From: UMGS1322 sp900550765
Lineage (GTDB): Bacteria > Bacillota > Clostridia > Christensenellales > QALW01
Reading direction: 5' to 3'
NCBI GenBank assembly: GCA_958448705.1
Contig: CAUDEY010000003.1
Span: forward strand, 81,887 to 145,886
Length of the DNA stretch: 64,000 nucleotides
Below, one piece after another: positions 24,434 to 33,416 of this stretch. Position 1 is the first letter of the stretch. Every line of letters starts with the position of its first letter. The notes under the pieces are model-generated. The model was not told the origin of the DNA. It did no database searches and saw only the letters and a list, made by a program, of their open reading frames with translations. The translations under genes and the position numbers were made by a program.

Positions 24434-26206
24434 ATGGAAAAGGGAAAAATTTCGGTAAATTCCGACAACTTAATGCCGATCATCAAAAAATGGCTGTACA
24501 GCGACAGGGATATTTTTATCCGTGAGCTGGTATCCAACGGCGTAGACGCCATCAGCAAATACAAAAAGCTGGTGCAATTGGGCAATGCCAAGGAGCAGGA
24601 ATCCTATCGGGTAACCATCACTGCCGACAAGGATGCGGGAACGCTCCGTTTTGCCGATAACGGCATCGGCATGACAAAGGAAGAGGTTGAAAAATATATC
24701 AATCAAGTTGCTTTTTCCGGCGCGGCAGATTTTTTGGAGAAGTATGAATCCAGCGGAAGCTCTGCTATTATCGGGCATTTCGGCCTGGGCTTTTATTCGG
24801 CCTTTATGGTTGCCGATAAGGTAACCATTGAAACGCTGTCTTACCAGGAAGGTGCCTCTGCCGTACTTTGGGAAAGCGACGGCAGCGATGAATATACGAT
24901 TTCCGATTGTGAAAAATCCCAGTGCGGTACAATCATTACCTTGTACTTAAACGATGAGAGTAAAGACTTTGCACAGAATACGACCGTTCGTGAAGTTCTG
25001 CAAAAATATTGTGCCTTTATGCCCGTAGATATTCTTCTCAGCGGCGAAAATGAGGAAAAGCCGATCAACGATACTGCTCCGCTGTGGCTGAAGGCTCCTG
25101 CGGAATGTACCGAGGAGGAATACAAGGCTTTCTATCATAAGGTTTTTACGGATTTTAACGATCCTCTTTTCTGGATTCATCTGAATGTGGACTATCCCTT
25201 TAATCTAAAGGGCATCGTCTACTTCCCCAAGCTGACGGAGAATCCGGAAAGCATTCAGGGACAGATCAAGCTGTATAACAACCAGGTCTTTGTAGCCGAT
25301 AATATTAAGGAGATCATCCCCGAATTCTTGATGCTGCTCAAAGGCGTGATCGATTGCCCCGACATGCCGCTGAACGTTTCCAGAAGCTTTTTGCAGAATG
25401 ACCGCACCGTGGCCAGAATCAGCGGCCATATTACCAAAAAGATCGCCGATAGACTTTGCAGCATGGCAAAGGATGAGACGGAACTGTATGAAAAATATTG
25501 GGAGGATATCAACGTATTTATCAAATACGGCTGTATGCGCGATGCCAAATTTGACGAGCGCATGAAAGAAAATATCATTTACAAAACTACCGGCGGCGAA
25601 TATACCACGCTTGCAAAATACTTAGAGGGCAGTGAGGATAAAAAGGTATACTATGCCGCCGATGAAAAAAAGCAGGCCCAGTATATTGCTATGCTCAAGG
25701 AAGCGGGAAAATCCGCGCTTCTGATGGGAGGCATGCTGGATATCCCCTTTATGCAGCATATAGAAATGCAGAACCCCGGCGTACACTTTACACGTGTGGA
25801 TGCCGAGCTTGCCGGAAGCAGCGACGCGGAGAATCATTTATTTGAAAAGCTTTGCGAATACACAAAAGATACGGTAAAAGCGGAAAACACCGAGGTAAAA
25901 GCGGAAAAGCTTGCCGGAAGCCTGCCGGCGGTACTGCTGGCAGATGAATTCGGCCGCCGGATGGAGGAAGCACAGCGCTATTACGGAATGCCGGCGATGG
26001 GCGGTATGCTGAAGTATACATTAGTACTCAATACCGCCAGTCCGTTGATCGAAAGCCTGAATACGATGGAGGACGGTTCCGCAAAAGAGAATGCTGTAAA
26101 ATATGTATATGACCTTGCGCGTCTTGCCTACGGTTCTCTTTCGGCAGAAGATGTAACCGGTTTTATCAAGGAAAGTGCCGCAATATTAGAAAAGACCTTA
26201 AAATAG
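24434..26206 (+). CDS. htpG: Molecular chaperone HtpG (Hsp90)
   Basis: Dimeric ATP-dependent chaperone of the cytosol. The 590 residues show the GHKL ATP site: ELVSNGVDAISK (the catalytic Glu and Mg-binding Asn), DNGIGM, and GHFGLGFYSAFMVAD. The middle domain contains NVSRSFLQND with the conserved Arg. The protein is somewhat shorter than E. coli HtpG. The N-terminus (GKISVNSDNLMPIIKKWLYSD) resembles the variant found in Bacteroidota and some Clostridia rather than the enteric form. It is the last gene of panT-coaX-htpG, with no own promoter visible. Confidence 0.95.
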   Translation: MEKGKISVNSDNLMPIIKKWLYSDRDIFIRELVSNGVDAISKYKKLVQLGNAKEQESYRVTITADKDAGTLRFADNGIGMTKEEVEKYINQVAFSGAADFLEKYESSGSSAIIGHFGLGFYSAFMVADKVTIETLSYQEGASAVLWESDGSDEYTISDCEKSQCGTIITLYLNDESKDFAQNTTVREVLQKYCAFMPVDILLSGENEEKPINDTAPLWLKAPAECTEEEYKAFYHKVFTDFNDPLFWIHLNVDYPFNLKGIVYFPKLTENPESIQGQIKLYNNQVFVADNIKEIIPEFLMLLKGVIDCPDMPLNVSRSFLQNDRTVARISGHITKKIADRLCSMAKDETELYEKYWEDINVFIKYGCMRDAKFDERMKENIIYKTTGGEYTTLAKYLEGSEDKKVYYAADEKKQAQYIAMLKEAGKSALLMGGMLDIPFMQHIEMQNPGVHFTRVDAELAGSSDAENHLFEKLCEYTKDTVKAENTEVKAEKLAGSLPAVLLADEFGRRMEEAQRYYGMPAMGGMLKYTLVLNTASPLIESLNTMEDGSAKENAVKYVYDLARLAYGSLSAEDVTGFIKESAAILEKTLK

Positions 26207-26236
26207 CGGCAGATAAACATTGCCATCATAAAAAAC

Positions 26237-26271
26237 AAGGAAGCCTTCTCTATAGGAGAAGGCTTCCTTTA
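26237..26271. terminator. Bidirectional terminator htpG / glnS
   Basis: A 14-bp stem AAGGAAGCCTTCTC and complement, 5-nt loop, between convergent genes. Its distal end touches the glnS stop codon. Confidence 0.9.
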
Positions 26272-27918
26272 TTTATTCAGCTTTGCCCAAGTATCCCGCA
26301 ATCCTACAATGCGGTTAAATACCGGCTTTTCATCGCTGTCCTCATCCTTGCGAAAGTATCCCATACGAATAAACTGGAAAGAATCTCCTACCTCTGCATG
26401 CTCCAGCGATTTTTCCGCCACTCCCTGTTTTACAATCAGAGAATCGGGATTCACACGCTCGGAAAAATCCAGATCTTCTCCTTCACGCTCATCCAAAAGA
26501 TAATCATAAAGTCTAAATTCTGCAGGAATACAGTGATTCGCATCTACCCAGTGCAGTGTTCCTTTGACCTTGCGTTCCGCTCCGGCACAGCCGGATTTCG
26601 TATCCGGATCATACTCGCAATGCACCTCATACACCACGCCGTTTTCATCCGTTTTAAAGCCGGTACATTTTACAATATAAGCTGATTTCAACCTTACCTC
26701 ACCGCCTACAAAAAGCCGGAAAAATTTTTTCGGCGGATCGATCATAAAATCCTCCCGTTCAATATATAACTCACGCGAGAAGCTGACTTCACGGCTGCCT
26801 AAAGCCTCATCACTGTGATTTTCAGTCAAAAGCAGCTCTCTTTTGCCCTCCGGATAATTATCGATTACTAAACGGATAGGATCCAGCACAGCCATTTTCC
26901 GCATTGTTTTTGCCGCAAGGTCCTCACGGACACAATGCTCCAGCAAGGCTGCCTCCACTACGGAATTACTTTTGGCTACGCCGATGCGGTCGCAGAAATC
27001 ACGGATGGCCTCCGGCGTATACCCCCGGCGGCGCAGACCTGCAATCGTAGGCATACGCGGGTCGTCCCAGCCGCTTACGCTTTTTTCCTCCACAAGCTTT
27101 TTCAAATAGCGCTTGCTCATAATGGTGCGCGTCATATTCAGCCGGGCAAATTCAATCTGCCGAGGCTTGGCCGGCAGCTCCACATTTTCAACCACCCAAT
27201 CATACAGCGGCCGGTGGTCCTCAAACTCCAGCGTACAGATGGAATGAGTCACATTTTCCATCATATCTTCAATCGGATGCGCATAATCGTACATAGGATA
27301 AATGCACCAATCGTTGCCGGTGCGATAATGCTCCATGCGCAGAATACGGTAAAGGATCGGGTCCCGCATATTGATATTGGGCGAAGCCATATCAATTTTA
27401 GCACGCAAAACTTTTGCGCCGTCCGCAAACTCACCCGCGCGCATCCGACGGAACAAATCCAAATTTTCTTCTACGCTGCGATTGCGGTAAGGACTCTCTT
27501 CTCCCGGCTGCGTCAAGGTTCCGCGTTTTTCCTTGATCTGTTCGGCACTCATATCGCAAACGAACGCCAGCCCTTTTTGTATCAGTACTTCCGCCTGCTT
27601 GTACATCTCTTCAAAATAATCCGCGGCATAACAGAGTTTATCATATTCAAATCCCAGCCACTTTACATCCTGTGCGATAGCCTCCACGTAAAAATTGTCT
27701 TCTTTTGCCGGGTTGGTATCATCCATGCGCAGATTGCATGTCCCTCCGTACTTTTTTGCAATACCGAAATCCACACAAATCGCCTTTGCGTGGCCAATGT
27801 GCAGATATCCGTTCGGCTCCGGCGGAAAACGCGTAACGATTTTCAAATTTCCCTCATTTTGCGCCAGGTCCTGTTCTACAATTTCCTGTATAAAATTCCG
27901 TTTTAATTCCTCTGCCAT
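26269..27918 (-). CDS. glnS: Glutaminyl-tRNA synthetase
   Basis: Charges tRNA-Gln with glutamine directly. The 549 residues match the bacterial class Ic enzyme in length. HIGH-type motif GYLHIGHA lies at about 36-43 with FPPEPNG before it. The KMSKS-equivalent is TIMSKRYL, and LRMDDTNPAKED is the Gln-site context. The C-terminal two-barrel anticodon-binding domain follows (about 340-549). No YqeY tail is fused. It diverges from yqeY across 138 bp. Most Bacillota use Glu-tRNA-Gln amidation instead, so glnS fits only some Clostridia lineages; gatCAB is not in the window. Confidence 0.97.
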   Translation of the reverse strand: MAEELKRNFIQEIVEQDLAQNEGNLKIVTRFPPEPNGYLHIGHAKAICVDFGIAKKYGGTCNLRMDDTNPAKEDNFYVEAIAQDVKWLGFEYDKLCYAADYFEEMYKQAEVLIQKGLAFVCDMSAEQIKEKRGTLTQPGEESPYRNRSVEENLDLFRRMRAGEFADGAKVLRAKIDMASPNINMRDPILYRILRMEHYRTGNDWCIYPMYDYAHPIEDMMENVTHSICTLEFEDHRPLYDWVVENVELPAKPRQIEFARLNMTRTIMSKRYLKKLVEEKSVSGWDDPRMPTIAGLRRRGYTPEAIRDFCDRIGVAKSNSVVEAALLEHCVREDLAAKTMRKMAVLDPIRLVIDNYPEGKRELLLTENHSDEALGSREVSFSRELYIEREDFMIDPPKKFFRLFVGGEVRLKSAYIVKCTGFKTDENGVVYEVHCEYDPDTKSGCAGAERKVKGTLHWVDANHCIPAEFRLYDYLLDEREGEDLDFSERVNPDSLIVKQGVAEKSLEHAEVGDSFQFIRMGYFRKDEDSDEKPVFNRIVGLRDTWAKLNK

Positions 27919-27954
27919 TCTCTCCGCATCCCTTTTTGAATTTGATATATCGTT

Positions 27955-27983
27955 ATTGTATCATCATGCCGATATTTTTGCAA
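27955..27983 (-). promoter_or_regulatory. glnS promoter
   Basis: -35 TTGCAA (27978-27983), -10 TACAAT (27955-27960), 17-bp spacer. No T-box-like leader fits the short 36-bp interval. Confidence 0.65.
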
Positions 27984-27991
27984 TTAGTTTA

Positions 27992-28020
27992 TTGACGATT
28001 TCATTCGATAATACTATAAT
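27992..28020 (+). promoter_or_regulatory. yqeY promoter
   Basis: TTGACG (27992-27997) and perfect TATAAT (28015-28020), 17-bp spacer, back to back with the glnS promoter (8 bp between -35 boxes). Confidence 0.75.
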
Positions 28021-28056
28021 GATAATAAATAATTTTTAGCCGCAGGAGGAATAACG

Positions 28057-28494
28057 ATGAAATTTGAAGAACTGCAAAAAGAAATGATCGCCGCCATGAA
28101 GGCAAAGGATAAAACAAAAAAAGATGCGCTTTCTTCCCTGATTGCCGCAGTTAAAAAAGTTGCCATTGATGACGGTGTACGGGAGAATATTCCGGAAGAA
28201 CTGGTGAACCGTGTCATCCTTAAGGAAGTCAAATCTCTGCAGGAGCAGGTAGATACCTGCCCGAAAGGACGCACGGATCTTTTAGAAGAATACGCCGCAA
28301 AGCTGAGCATCGTAAAGACCTATGCACCCGAAATGATGGATGCAGAACAGATCAAGGCCTTTTTAGAGGCGAACTGCGCCGAGCTGATTCAGCAAAAAAA
28401 CAAAGGAATGATCATGCGCACAGCGATGGCGCAGCTCAAGGGAAAGGCTGACGGCAAGCTGATCAACCAAATCGTTGCCGAACTGTGCAAATAA
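28057..28494 (+). CDS. yqeY: GatB/YqeY domain-containing protein
   Basis: A 145-residue cytoplasmic protein of the YqeY family, homologous to the C-terminal tail of GatB. Features seen: N-terminal helical bundle with LQKEMIAAMKAKDKTKKDAL and LSSLIAAVKK, and the C-terminal tRNA-binding-like bundle ending GKADGKLINQIVAELCK. In Deinococcus a YqeY domain is fused to GlnRS and helps bind tRNA. Here the stand-alone gene diverges from glnS, which may have the same meaning in trans. GCAGGAGGA provides the ribosome-binding site. Confidence 0.92.
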   Translation: MKFEELQKEMIAAMKAKDKTKKDALSSLIAAVKKVAIDDGVRENIPEELVNRVILKEVKSLQEQVDTCPKGRTDLLEEYAAKLSIVKTYAPEMMDAEQIKAFLEANCAELIQQKNKGMIMRTAMAQLKGKADGKLINQIVAELCK

Positions 28495-28558
28495 AGGTAT
28501 AGAAGCTTTGCTTTACCTGCATCTTACTATTATCCAAAATGAATAAAGCTGTAAAAAC

Positions 28559-28593
28559 AAGGCCGTCTTCATTAACAAATGAACGGTCTTTTT
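28559..28593 (+). terminator. Terminator after yqeY
   Basis: Imperfect stem (AAGGCCG...TTCATT with AATGAACGGTCTT, 2-nt bulge) followed by five T. The rest of the 28495-28823 interval shows only the promoter at 28735. Confidence 0.6.
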
Positions 28594-28734
28594 ACAAAAT
28601 TGTTTTCTGCAAAATACATCCAAGATTCCCCTGAAAAAGCTCTATTTTATTGTTCAAAAGCCCCCTTGCAATAATTTTGAAACTCTTCTGCCAAATATAA
28701 TTCGCATTTTTTACCGTTTTTGTGCCTTAATATA

Positions 28735-28763
28735 TTGACAGTCGGCGGCGCAAACGTTATACT
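28735..28763 (+). promoter_or_regulatory. Strong promoter of orphan membrane protein
   Basis: Perfect TTGACA (28735-28740) and TATACT (28758-28763), 17-bp spacer. Confidence 0.85.
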
Positions 28764-28823
28764 TACAACCAGAAAGGTCAATTTTTATACAAACTTATTT
28801 AATACTTTAAGGAGGCCTTAAAT

Positions 28824-29768
28824 ATGGTTGGTTCAGCTATGAAAAAATTTGCTGCCGAAAACGGCATGGCAATAAAAGACGGAATAGCTTTCGGAAATTA
28901 TCATGGATACATGATGTCCATGGAAGAAGGCGTAGGCTGGAAGGCAATTTCCTTTGCTGTACGTTTTGAAGATGAAAATGCGCAAAATGCGTTGCTTGGC
29001 TTTTTAAATGATCCGGCAATAAAAAAGCAATATCGAATCAGCGAGGTTTTTGCCGCCACAAATTCTGTTAGAATTACATTTGCGGATAATCCCGGTACTA
29101 GGAAACGCATTGCCGAAATAAGTAATATAATATGTGATAAATTCATATCTTCCGGCGGTATAGGTATCACGCACTGCAGCTCCTGCGGCAGGGAAATAAA
29201 CGGTACTGGTGTTCCCGCTGCAATGAGCGGCATGGTGTTTTTTATGCACGAGGACTGTCTACAAAAAGATGCCGAGCACCTCAGCGGCATACAGGAGGAA
29301 ACCAAGAAAAAGGGAAATGTGGTAACGGGCTCTATCGGTGCACTTTTAGGCGCACTAATCGGTGCGATTCCGTGGGCACTTGCGTATTCCGCCGGCTGGT
29401 TTGTCACACTGATCGGATTTCTTATCGGATTCCTTGCAAAAAAGGGATACGAACTTTTCAACGGAAAAGAAAGCCGGGCAAAAGGTATTATAATCCTTCT
29501 TGTTACAATCATCGGCGTAGCCGCCGGTACCTTGGGTGGAGTTGTTTGGAGTGCCCATCAGGCATGGAGCAGTCATGATCTTACTTTTTCTGAAGAATGC
29601 TACATCCTTTCGCTATTGCTTACCGAAAATACGGGAGGCATTTTAACTGATTTAATTTTGGATTTTGTTATGGGCCTTGTATTTGCCTGTCTTGGCGTTT
29701 ATAATACAATACTTTCTATATTTAAATCAACAAACAAAAAGACAAATACGCTTACAAGATTGGATTAA
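28824..29768 (+). CDS. Membrane protein with Cys-rich motif, unknown function
   Basis: I do not recognise this 314-residue protein. The N-terminal 110 residues look like a soluble alpha/beta domain. Residues about 114-145 have CSSCG followed by a second Cys/His group (FMHEDC), suggesting a small zinc site. Three or four membrane segments follow: a Gly/Ala-rich one (GSIGALLGALIGAIPWALAY), FVTLIGFLIGFLA, IIILLVTIIGVAAGTL, and a C-terminal one (DFVMGLVFACLGVY). It has AAGGAGG and a near-consensus promoter and stands alone. The layout suggests a cytoplasmic sensing or binding domain tied to a membrane module; that is inference. Confidence 0.7.
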   Translation: MVGSAMKKFAAENGMAIKDGIAFGNYHGYMMSMEEGVGWKAISFAVRFEDENAQNALLGFLNDPAIKKQYRISEVFAATNSVRITFADNPGTRKRIAEISNIICDKFISSGGIGITHCSSCGREINGTGVPAAMSGMVFFMHEDCLQKDAEHLSGIQEETKKKGNVVTGSIGALLGALIGAIPWALAYSAGWFVTLIGFLIGFLAKKGYELFNGKESRAKGIIILLVTIIGVAAGTLGGVVWSAHQAWSSHDLTFSEECYILSLLLTENTGGILTDLILDFVMGLVFACLGVYNTILSIFKSTNKKTNTLTRLD

Positions 29769-29968
29769 AAAGCAAAAGAGGCTGTCCGCTTCTTTTGTTT
29801 AAAAGCTCTTTCTCTCTGTAACATGCCGCTTTCCGGAATCACAGCCTGGAACTCTCGAACGAAAAAAAACTGCCCCTAAAGGCCGCAAAAGCCACACCGC
29901 CGCAAAAAACACGCTTGCTTTTCTTCTAAAACCAAACCAGCTACGTCCGTAATACCACATAAAAAGAA

Positions 29969-29993
29969 TGCGGCTCCATATGCGGAAGCCGCA
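29969..29993 (-). terminator. Terminator of isomerase-like gene
   Basis: TGCGGCT / AGCCGCA stem followed by TTCTTTTT on the leftward strand, 11 bp past the stop at 30004. The 29769-29968 interval also has a short CAAAAGA / TCTTTTG hairpin after the preceding gene and nothing else I can name. Confidence 0.7.
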
Positions 29994-30003
29994 CTGTTAT
30001 TTT

Positions 30004-30888
30004 TTAAAGATCTTCCGAACAAACGTTCTCTTTTTCCAAATTGCTTTTCAGAATACGGCTGCGCAGCTCCTTCAGCACTTCACACTCTAAGATTTCTGCC
30101 TGCCGCCGCAGCTGCGGCGGCAGCTTTGAAGCAACGTTGCTTTCGCTGTTTAATGTTCCGCTATAGCCATACGTCCGCAGGGCGGAAACAAAATCCTGCC
30201 AATCACCGATGCCCGTATAAGGCAATCCATGAGCATCAATCCCTGCAAAAGTATCGTGCACATGCAGCACCTTAATCTTATCCTCTAACAATGCAAAAAA
30301 AGCGCTGATCGTTTCTCCTACTGAAAACGCATGGCCGGTATCCAGGCATACAAACAGCCGTGCACTGCGAACCTGCTGCAAAATTTCCTGCATTTGTGCA
30401 GGAGCAGTTAAAAATCCCCGTTTCCCCGGAAGATTTTCCAATGCAATATCTACATCATATTTTTCTGCTTCTTCAGTTAAGCGCTCTAAATGACGCAAAT
30501 TCAACGCAAACGTCTTTGCTCTGTCAGGATCATCCCACTGCCAAGCATAAATAATCGGATGCACTACGGTATAGGGAATCCCAAGTTTTTTTGCCCCTCG
30601 AATACACCGCAGAATACATTCCTCACGTTCCTCCAGTGCTTCCTGTGAAAAACCGTACCAGCCTTTATCAAATACCGGCGCGTGGCACTGCCCGATAACA
30701 AGGCCCGCTTTTTGTACATGATTTACTATCCGTTCAAAATACGGCATAGATTTCTTTTCCGGTTTCAGCCACAAATCTGTACGTGCAGTTTCATTTAAAT
30801 CAACCGCCTCATATCCAACTTCCTTAAGCAAATAAAAATACTCTGCGGATCCTTTATATCTCATATCAGAATTTCTGCTTAACAGCAT
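30004..30888 (-). CDS. Sugar phosphate isomerase/epimerase family protein (TIM barrel)
   Basis: A 294-residue cytoplasmic protein of the xylose-isomerase-like TIM-barrel family. Metal-ligand blocks are visible in order: CHAPVFDKG, VVHPIIYAW, ALENLPGK (Glu ligand), CLDTGHAFSVG (Asp and His), LHVHDTFAG and a late Glu in NSESN. These support a divalent-metal isomerase or epimerase, or an AP-endonuclease-IV-like relative, acting on an unknown sugar. It follows the phosphoesterase gene by 13 bp with GGGGGAA upstream. Confidence 0.82.
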   Translation of the reverse strand: MLLSRNSDMRYKGSAEYFYLLKEVGYEAVDLNETARTDLWLKPEKKSMPYFERIVNHVQKAGLVIGQCHAPVFDKGWYGFSQEALEEREECILRCIRGAKKLGIPYTVVHPIIYAWQWDDPDRAKTFALNLRHLERLTEEAEKYDVDIALENLPGKRGFLTAPAQMQEILQQVRSARLFVCLDTGHAFSVGETISAFFALLEDKIKVLHVHDTFAGIDAHGLPYTGIGDWQDFVSALRTYGYSGTLNSESNVASKLPPQLRRQAEILECEVLKELRSRILKSNLEKENVCSEDL

Positions 30889-30901
30889 CGTAAATTCCCC
30901 C

Positions 30902-31558
30902 TTAATACAGCAAAACTTTTTTTTGAAATACTACCCGGTGCTTTTCATCGATTTCCCTGTCTTCATGCCGATGTCCAGAAAACCAACGTTTAAAGGTCAC
31001 ATTAGCATCAATAAAACGATTCAGCTGAAATAATTCGTATTCCGGCTGCCCCTCACAGACAAAGCACTGATTGCAAAAATATTTATGTGTTAGGATATAA
31101 TCCACTTGATAGTTTGCTTTTTTTAAATTTTTATAGGCTTGCTCCAGCTCTGCACTGCTGGGCAGATCTCCCTCATGCCATAAGCCTTTCGCTTTCCAGC
31201 CTGCACTGCTGTCACAACCGCCAAACACAAAAAAACTATGCCCTTGTATTTGATATAGTTCTCCTCTTTTCAAATGTACAACATTTTTTGCCAGCCGGTT
31301 AACGGTGCCTCCCATCCACTCCTCTTCCCGTGCCTGATTCAAGTATGCATAATTTTCATGATTGCCGTCAACAATAGCAATCGGATAATCTCTTGACAGC
31401 AGCCACCGGCTGAAATTTTCATATTTCGGAGCAGAAGCAAGCTTGAGGCAAGTATCCCCTAAGAGAATCAGCAAATTGTTTTTCTTATCCACAGGATGAA
31501 AATCCTGCAGATCTCCCAAAAATTCATCTGCATGGTTATCACTTAAAAAATAAATCAC
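30902..31558 (-). CDS. Metallophosphoesterase family protein
   Basis: A 218-residue calcineurin-like phosphoesterase, distinct from the one at 3672. Motifs: SDNHAD, LLGDTC, DGNHENY, ILTHKY and SGHRHED. The first block has Asn (DNH) where Asp-x-His is usual, as in some small phosphatases. A GTG start with GGGAG 9 nt upstream is used. It precedes a TIM-barrel isomerase-like gene, so the pair could process a phosphorylated sugar; that is inference. Confidence 0.82.
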   Translation of the reverse strand: MIYFLSDNHADEFLGDLQDFHPVDKKNNLLILLGDTCLKLASAPKYENFSRWLLSRDYPIAIVDGNHENYAYLNQAREEEWMGGTVNRLAKNVVHLKRGELYQIQGHSFFVFGGCDSSAGWKAKGLWHEGDLPSSAELEQAYKNLKKANYQVDYILTHKYFCNQCFVCEGQPEYELFQLNRFIDANVTFKRWFSGHRHEDREIDEKHRVVFQKKVLLY

Positions 31559-31588
31559 CGCTGTACACTCCCTATATAGGATGTTTTT

Positions 31589-31617
31589 ATTTTACCATAT
31601 ACTGCATAAAAAATCAA
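31589..31617 (-). promoter_or_regulatory. Promoter of phosphoesterase-isomerase pair
   Basis: -35 TTGATT (31612-31617) and -10 TAAAAT (31589-31594), 17-bp spacer. Apart from this and the truA terminator, the interval to 31855 shows nothing else. Confidence 0.6.
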
Positions 31618-31776
31618 GGCAGTATCTAAAATTTTAATTTTATGTTCATATAAACATATATGCATTAATATGATATTCTCCAACTTTCTTGTTTTCAGTA
31701 CCCGATAAAGCCTTCCTTCTGCCGGAAACTCCCTTCCCCAAGGGTGCTTAATTCCTTTTTATTGCCAAAATAAAAA

Positions 31777-31814
31777 AATACGCATTCCAGCATTAAACTT
31801 TTCCGATGCGTATT
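31777..31814 (-). terminator. Terminator of the long leftward operon
   Basis: AATACGCAT / ATGCGTATT stem followed by a run of seven T on the leftward strand, 42 bp past truA. Confidence 0.75.
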
Positions 31815-31855
31815 ATTTGTCTCTTCTAAACAGAGGTCTGCGGCAGTATCACTTC

Positions 31856-32587
31856 TTAATAAAACACTTCATCCATAATCAATCCCTTGGCCTCAGCCGT
31901 CATACCGGCTTCTTTTCTTTTAGCACCCGCAATAATGTCCGCTACCTGTGCGGGCGTTTTTTTTCCTTTCCCCACTTCAATCAGCGTACCGGCAATAATG
32001 CGTACCATATTATATAAAAAGCCGTTTCCCTCAACGGTAATTTTGATCTGTTCCTCGTGTTTTTCCACATCTAACCGAAAAATCGTACGCACAGTTGTTT
32101 TCACACTGCTGCCAGCCGCACAAAACGCTGCAAAATCATGGGTTCCTTTTATTTGTTCCGCAGCAAGACGCATAGAATCAATATCCAACTTCTCTGGCAC
32201 ATGCATAGAAAACCGTCCCCACAATGCCGAAGCATGCGGCTCGTTATCAATAAAATAAACATACCGCTTTCCCTTGGCACTAAAGCGGCAGTGAAAGCCT
32301 TCCGGCGCCTGCCAGCTTTTTTTTACGCGGATATCCCCGGGCAGCTTGGCGTTTAATATAAACGAAAACTTATGCGCCGGAATTGTACTTTCGATATCAA
32401 AATGCGCGCACTGCCCGCGGGCGTGTACGCCGCTATCGGTACGGCCGGCGCCGCACACGGCAATCGGCCCTTTGCCTAAAGAAAGCAAAGCTTCCTCCAG
32501 CTTTTGCTGAACGGTGACGGCATTCTTCTGCCGCTGCCACCCGGCATACGCGGTACCCTCATATTCTACAAGCATTGCAATCCGCAT
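31856..32587 (-). CDS. truA: tRNA pseudouridine(38-40) synthase TruA
   Basis: Isomerises uridines 38-40 in the tRNA anticodon arm. The 243 residues show the N-terminal strand VEYEGTAYAGWQRQ, the catalytic block GAGRTDSGVHARGQ (Asp nucleophile) and FLYNMVRIIAGTL near the C-terminus. It starts 1 bp after the ecfT stop. In many Bacillota truA follows the ecf genes in the ribosomal-protein region; here the ecf-truA block is joined to prmA-rarA instead. Confidence 0.97.
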   Translation of the reverse strand: MRIAMLVEYEGTAYAGWQRQKNAVTVQQKLEEALLSLGKGPIAVCGAGRTDSGVHARGQCAHFDIESTIPAHKFSFILNAKLPGDIRVKKSWQAPEGFHCRFSAKGKRYVYFIDNEPHASALWGRFSMHVPEKLDIDSMRLAAEQIKGTHDFAAFCAAGSSVKTTVRTIFRLDVEKHEEQIKITVEGNGFLYNMVRIIAGTLIEVGKGKKTPAQVADIIAGAKRKEAGMTAEAKGLIMDEVFY

Positions 32588-32588
32588 A

Positions 32589-33416
32589 TCAACCTGCCAA
32601 ATACGGCAAAATATTTGCCAAAATAAGTTTATCTGCCAAAATAGCAGCTACAAACAACAGCATCACGCCTACGGCCGCCAAATCTCTATATTGAAACTTT
32701 AGGATTTTCAACCGGGTTCTTCCCTCTCCGCCGTGATAGCATCGCGCCTCCATCGCCATCGCCAGTTCTTCCGCCCGGCGGAATGCACTTACAAACAGTG
32801 GAATCAGCAGCGGTACGACCGCCTTAGCCCGTTTCACCAAGCCTCCTTCATCAAACACAGCGCCGCGTGCCGCCTGTGCTTTCATAATTTTATCGGTTTC
32901 TTCTGTCAGGGTGGGAATAAACCGCAGGGCGATACTCATCATCATAGCAATTTCATGGGCAGGAAAGCCGATGATTTTTAAGGGAGAAAGCAGGCTTTCT
33001 ATTCCATCGGTAAGCTCAATAGGCGATGTGGTAAGCGTCAGCAGTCCCGCACCGGTAACCAGCAGCATCAGCCGCAGTGCCATAAACGCTGCGCGAATCA
33101 AACCACCGTCGGTAATACGAATAAACCATACTTCAATCAAAACATTCCCCGCCGAATAAAAGAATATGTTTAAAACAAACGTAAAAATTAATAAAAAATA
33201 GACCGCTTTTAACCCCTTAAGCATATTTTTAAGCGGAATATGCGCCAAACAAGCAACCAATACGATAAATAAAGCGGAAACTCCAAAGCCAATAAATGTT
33301 CCGCAGAGAAACACAAATACTACCAACACGATCGTACATAAAATTTTTGTGCGCGGATCCAACGAATGGATTGGACTTTCCACGGGATAAAACTGTCCTA
33401 ATGTAATATCCTTCAT
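32589..33416 (-). CDS. ecfT: Energy-coupling factor transporter transmembrane protein EcfT
   Basis: Scaffold subunit linking vitamin-binding S components to the two ATPases. The 275 residues have about five hydrophobic segments and the two coupling-helix motifs: AAQARGAVF (first ARG) and AMEARCYHGG (second, Ala-Arg-Cys). The N-terminus (LGQFYPVESPIHSLDPRTKI) is typical. It overlaps ecfA2 by 4 bp. Confidence 0.95.
   Translation of the reverse strand: MKDITLGQFYPVESPIHSLDPRTKILCTIVLVVFVFLCGTFIGFGVSALFIVLVACLAHIPLKNMLKGLKAVYFLLIFTFVLNIFFYSAGNVLIEVWFIRITDGGLIRAAFMALRLMLLVTGAGLLTLTTSPIELTDGIESLLSPLKIIGFPAHEIAMMMSIALRFIPTLTEETDKIMKAQAARGAVFDEGGLVKRAKAVVPLLIPLFVSAFRRAEELAMAMEARCYHGGEGRTRLKILKFQYRDLAAVGVMLLFVAAILADKLILANILPYLAG

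Noticed and set aside
26935..27906. Long open frame (323 codons) on the rightward strand
   Set aside because: It lies wholly opposite glnS, has no ribosome-binding site, and its composition is that of an antisense frame.
27919..28056. T-box leader for glnS
   Set aside because: The predicted transcript leader is only about 30 nt; no specifier or T-box sequence.
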